Shown here: one piece after another, positions 61,687 to 64,000 of the stretch | Numbering within the stretch: the stretch's first letter is position 1 | Layout of the letters: every line of letters starts with the position of its first letter | Assembly (NCBI GenBank): GCA_001899315.1 | Contig: MOYA01000002.1 | Coordinates: forward strand, 145,966-209,965 | Origin: Candidatus Obscuribacter phosphatis | GTDB lineage: Bacteria > Cyanobacteriota > Vampirovibrionia > Obscuribacterales > Obscuribacteraceae | Direction of reading: 5' to 3' | DNA: 64,000 bases | Notes under the pieces: model-generated | Told to the model about the DNA's origin: nothing | Seen by the model: the letters and a program-made list of their open reading frames with translations, nothing else | Database searches by the model: none | Made by a program: the position numbers and the translations under genes

Positions 61687-64000
61687 ATGCGTCTTGCAGC
61701 AAAGAAGTACAGTGAGAAAATCGGCGAGAAGTCTTTCGCTGCAGCGCTTGCTTTGAGTCTTCTCGTCGGTATCTGGCAAGATTCAGCCGTGCTGGCAAGA
61801 AGGGCTTATTCAACTGCTGAAGCCGAAGGCTACACCGAAGAGGCTGCCGCCGAGAAAGTCCCAGCCGAACAACCTTCGCCTGTTAAGCAGAGAGGCGCTT
61901 CTGAGAGACGGTCCGGCTCTAGCAAGCGTATGAGTTTGCCCAAACCCAAGGTCGATTCTCGTCCCTCTGGAGAGGTAGGTGCTGACGACCGCGAGCGCGC
62001 GGGCGATCTGCTTAAGTCTAAGCCTTCCCAGCGAGACAGCCGGGATAGAAAACTGTCGGTTTCTGGCTCTACCGCTGAGACTCTCTCTGAGGCAATGCAC
62101 TATGCCGACAATATGCAATTTGCTCAGACTACGGCCTTGCTCGATGCTGCCAGACTTTATCGAAATCTATCGGCCCAGGACTATGCCGAACTTGCCCAGC
62201 TCTATCTCAGGGTAGAGCACTATGACAGGGCAAAAGAGCTGGCGGACATGGCGCTTTCTCGCGGGCGTAAAGACCCCGGGATTGTCAGTACTGCAGTTGA
62301 TATTTATACTGCGACCGGCTATTTCGATAAGGCTGTGGACTGCGGAACAGCCTTTCTAGAGGGACGCAAGAACAAGAATGTTACTCAGTCCTTGGCTCTG
62401 GCTCTGGCTCGCTCTGGAAAATTGCAAGCGGCCTTCGACTGCATAGCAGATGGCTTTAGGCAAACCAATAGCTCACCTTTCGAAGCCCGAGAAGTTCGCG
62501 CCGATCTATTGGTGAAGATAGGCGCCTACGGTGAGGCTCTCGATGTATATGAGGGACTTGAGAAAGCGAATCCAGAAGAAGCCTTTTATGCCATATCGGC
62601 GGCTGAGATTTTGTGCAAGTTGGGCAGACCAGACAATGCCTTGGCTAAACTTGATCGAGCGGCGCGGGTTGCTCCTCTTGATCCGTCTTTATTTGCCTGT
62701 AAAGTGACAGCGCTTTCTGCTCTCAGAAAAGCTGCTGATGCCGAAGCCGCTGCCATAGAGCTTGTTCGACTGCAACCAGGGCGAGAGGAAAGTTATTTGT
62801 TGGCGGCCCAAGTCTTTGCCGATCAAAGAAAGCTGGACCGCGCACTCTTGGCTGTTGAGCAAGGAATCGAAGCGCTCGGAGCCTCTGAACTCTCCAGCGA
62901 CTCACGGAGAACTGATAGTAAAAGGTCAGTACGGGCGGCTGCAGAGCTTTCTCTTCCTGCCAGCAGTTTAGCCTTTAATCATCTCGAAACGAGGTTGCCC
63001 CTGCGGCTTTTGGTCGAGAGATTCAGGTTGTTGCTCAGCCTAAACAAGGGTAGTGAGGCGCTCAGCCAATTGAGTCAGAGACTTTCAAACTTGCCTGGTT
63101 CGGTGCCGCTCGAGGTGGCTTTGGCGCAGTCGCAATTGAAAGAAGGTCCACTGTCGAAAGAAACCATTGCAAACCTGCGCAAGCAGTGTGGCTGGACAAC
63201 CGAAGCCAAGCTGCTATTGGCAAGAAACGAACTGGCTATGGGGCGCTACCTTACTGCCGCAGCTACATTTTTGGATGCCTACAAGAGAATTTTGCCTGGT
63301 GATTCGAGGCGTGCTTCAGTTGGGCTATGGATAGCTTTGTCTTTGGCAATGGGTGGTGAGAAAGAGAGAAGTGCCAAGGCTGTCAGTGCACTCTTTTATG
63401 AAGTTGAGAAGGGCGCAGATTCAGGACCGAGCCTTAAGCTTTGTAAGGAGGTTTTGTCAATTGCCACCAATAGCTGGAAAGATACCCGCGGTCAGGAATC
63501 AGCCGCTCAATTGCTATCTGTAGAGAATGTTCTTCAGGACGAGTTCTTTACGGGCGCATTCTTGCTTGCTTTTGGGCATGAAGCGGAGGGAAAGAGTTTT
63601 TTAGAGGCTCTAGAAAAGGAAGCTCCTGCTTATTCGGATGCCTCAGTCATGGCAAGCTTTTTGCTAAAGGCAAAAGGCGCGCCTTCATTGTTCGGGTTCT
63701 CCTTGGCAAGTTTGACTAATTTGGGCTTTTTGATTCCGGCCTTGCTTGTCATCTGGACTGCAGTTGGACTTTTGATCTTCTTTAGGCGGAGGCGATTGGC
63801 TGTTTCGACAGGAAGCAATTCTTTCAGAGAAGAATCGACGCGAAATCCAAAGAAGCGGGAATTACAACAAGTTATGGGGCTTGATGCCTCGGAAGCAAGC
63901 AAGCTAGGCGAACAAGGAAGCATACTTAAGCCCGGTTCCAAGTCTTCCTGGAGCCCGGAAGAACTTCTCGGGCGCATTAAGCCCACTTCTGAAGTCAATG
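61687..64000 (+). CDS. Large TPR membrane protein, cut by the right edge
   Basis: An open frame starts at ATG 61687, just after an in-frame TGA at 61681, and remains open for 771 codons to the edge. It has a signal peptide (FAAALALSLLVGIWQ, cleavage near LARRA). A basic, Ser-rich linker (about 50-130) is followed by a long helical TPR-like region (about 135-660, for example DYAELAQLYLRVEHYDRAKELADMAL and LAKLDRAARVAPLDPSLFA). A single transmembrane helix lies near 680-700 (IPALLVIWTAVGLLIFF), followed by RRRR and a cytoplasmic tail. Topology is thus a large extracytoplasmic TPR domain with one anchor. The function is unknown. Confidence 0.85.
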   Translation, partial: MRLAAKKYSEKIGEKSFAAALALSLLVGIWQDSAVLARRAYSTAEAEGYTEEAAAEKVPAEQPSPVKQRGASERRSGSSKRMSLPKPKVDSRPSGEVGADDRERAGDLLKSKPSQRDSRDRKLSVSGSTAETLSEAMHYADNMQFAQTTALLDAARLYRNLSAQDYAELAQLYLRVEHYDRAKELADMALSRGRKDPGIVSTAVDIYTATGYFDKAVDCGTAFLEGRKNKNVTQSLALALARSGKLQAAFDCIADGFRQTNSSPFEAREVRADLLVKIGAYGEALDVYEGLEKANPEEAFYAISAAEILCKLGRPDNALAKLDRAARVAPLDPSLFACKVTALSALRKAADAEAAAIELVRLQPGREESYLLAAQVFADQRKLDRALLAVEQGIEALGASELSSDSRRTDSKRSVRAAAELSLPASSLAFNHLETRLPLRLLVERFRLLLSLNKGSEALSQLSQRLSNLPGSVPLEVALAQSQLKEGPLSKETIANLRKQCGWTTEAKLLLARNELAMGRYLTAAATFLDAYKRILPGDSRRASVGLWIALSLAMGGEKERSAKAVSALFYEVEKGADSGPSLKLCKEVLSIATNSWKDTRGQESAAQLLSVENVLQDEFFTGAFLLAFGHEAEGKSFLEALEKEAPAYSDASVMASFLLKAKGAPSLFGFSLASLTNLGFLIPALLVIWTAVGLLIFFRRRRLAVSTGSNSFREESTRNPKKRELQQVMGLDASEASKLGEQGSILKPGSKSSWSPEELLGRIKPTSEVN

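Overview
The window looks like a chromosomal segment of a Gram-negative bacterium of moderate GC. It has an RND pump with a lipoprotein adaptor, several lipoprotein or Sec signal peptides, and a c-type cytochrome domain. Housekeeping genes are mixed with many secreted proteins carrying TPR, LRR or ankyrin repeats, and the aspartate carbamoyltransferase is of the Bacillus type. Together these recall large-genome Melainabacteria/Obscuribacterales-like lineages, but that placement is a guess. No rRNA, tRNA, CRISPR array, IS element or phage block was recognised.

Layout. 1-9.5 kb: a partial gene at the left edge, a membrane protein, a TPR-DUF1266 lipoprotein, a tandem universal stress protein, then a minus-strand run pyrB > membrane protein > P-loop kinase > serine hydrolase. 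A 65-aa protein coupled to a degenerate Mur-ligase-like protein and a DCC-family protein follow. 9.6-15.4 kb: an acidic EF-hand-like protein, a DUF1573-cytochrome c fusion, and an overlapping pair of a SWIM zinc-finger protein and a large DUF6493-like protein. 15.4-21 kb: a fasciclin protein divergent from a TetR regulator, an M48 peptidase of visibly different base composition, a PCYCGC-type protein, and mnmG with a coupled secreted protein. 22-31 kb: a minus-strand operon (TPR-alpha/beta hydrolase, CaCA exchanger, TPR protein, LRR protein), a metallophosphoesterase and an APC permease. 31-34 kb: two paralogous secreted proteins flanking a glucosaminidase-type peptidoglycan hydrolase. 34-44.3 kb: a saccharide locus (GH63/GH37-like hydrolase, two-component system, GT20 synthase, amylo-alpha-1,6-glucosidase-like enzyme, GT4 transferase, OtsB-like phosphatase). 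This can be read as synthesis and turnover of trehalose or a related compatible solute together with glycogen-type glucan. 44-56 kb: secreted proteins, a frameshifted nucleotidyltransferase-like gene, hrpB divergent from a nitroreductase, and an operon ankyrin > ackA > SRPBCC. 56.8-64 kb: an RND efflux pair, then a long TPR membrane protein running off the right edge.

The most unusual overall property is the abundance of short tandem repeats. In-frame repeats (periods of 9-24 nt) are inserted in conserved enzymes (HrpB, AckA, a GT4 transferase) and in several other proteins. Intergenic arrays include (TTAC)12(TTTC)4 just upstream of a response regulator, and arrays with periods of 17, 49 and 38 bp. 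Many start codons were reassigned here from visible Shine-Dalgarno sequences; TTG and GTG starts appear to be common.
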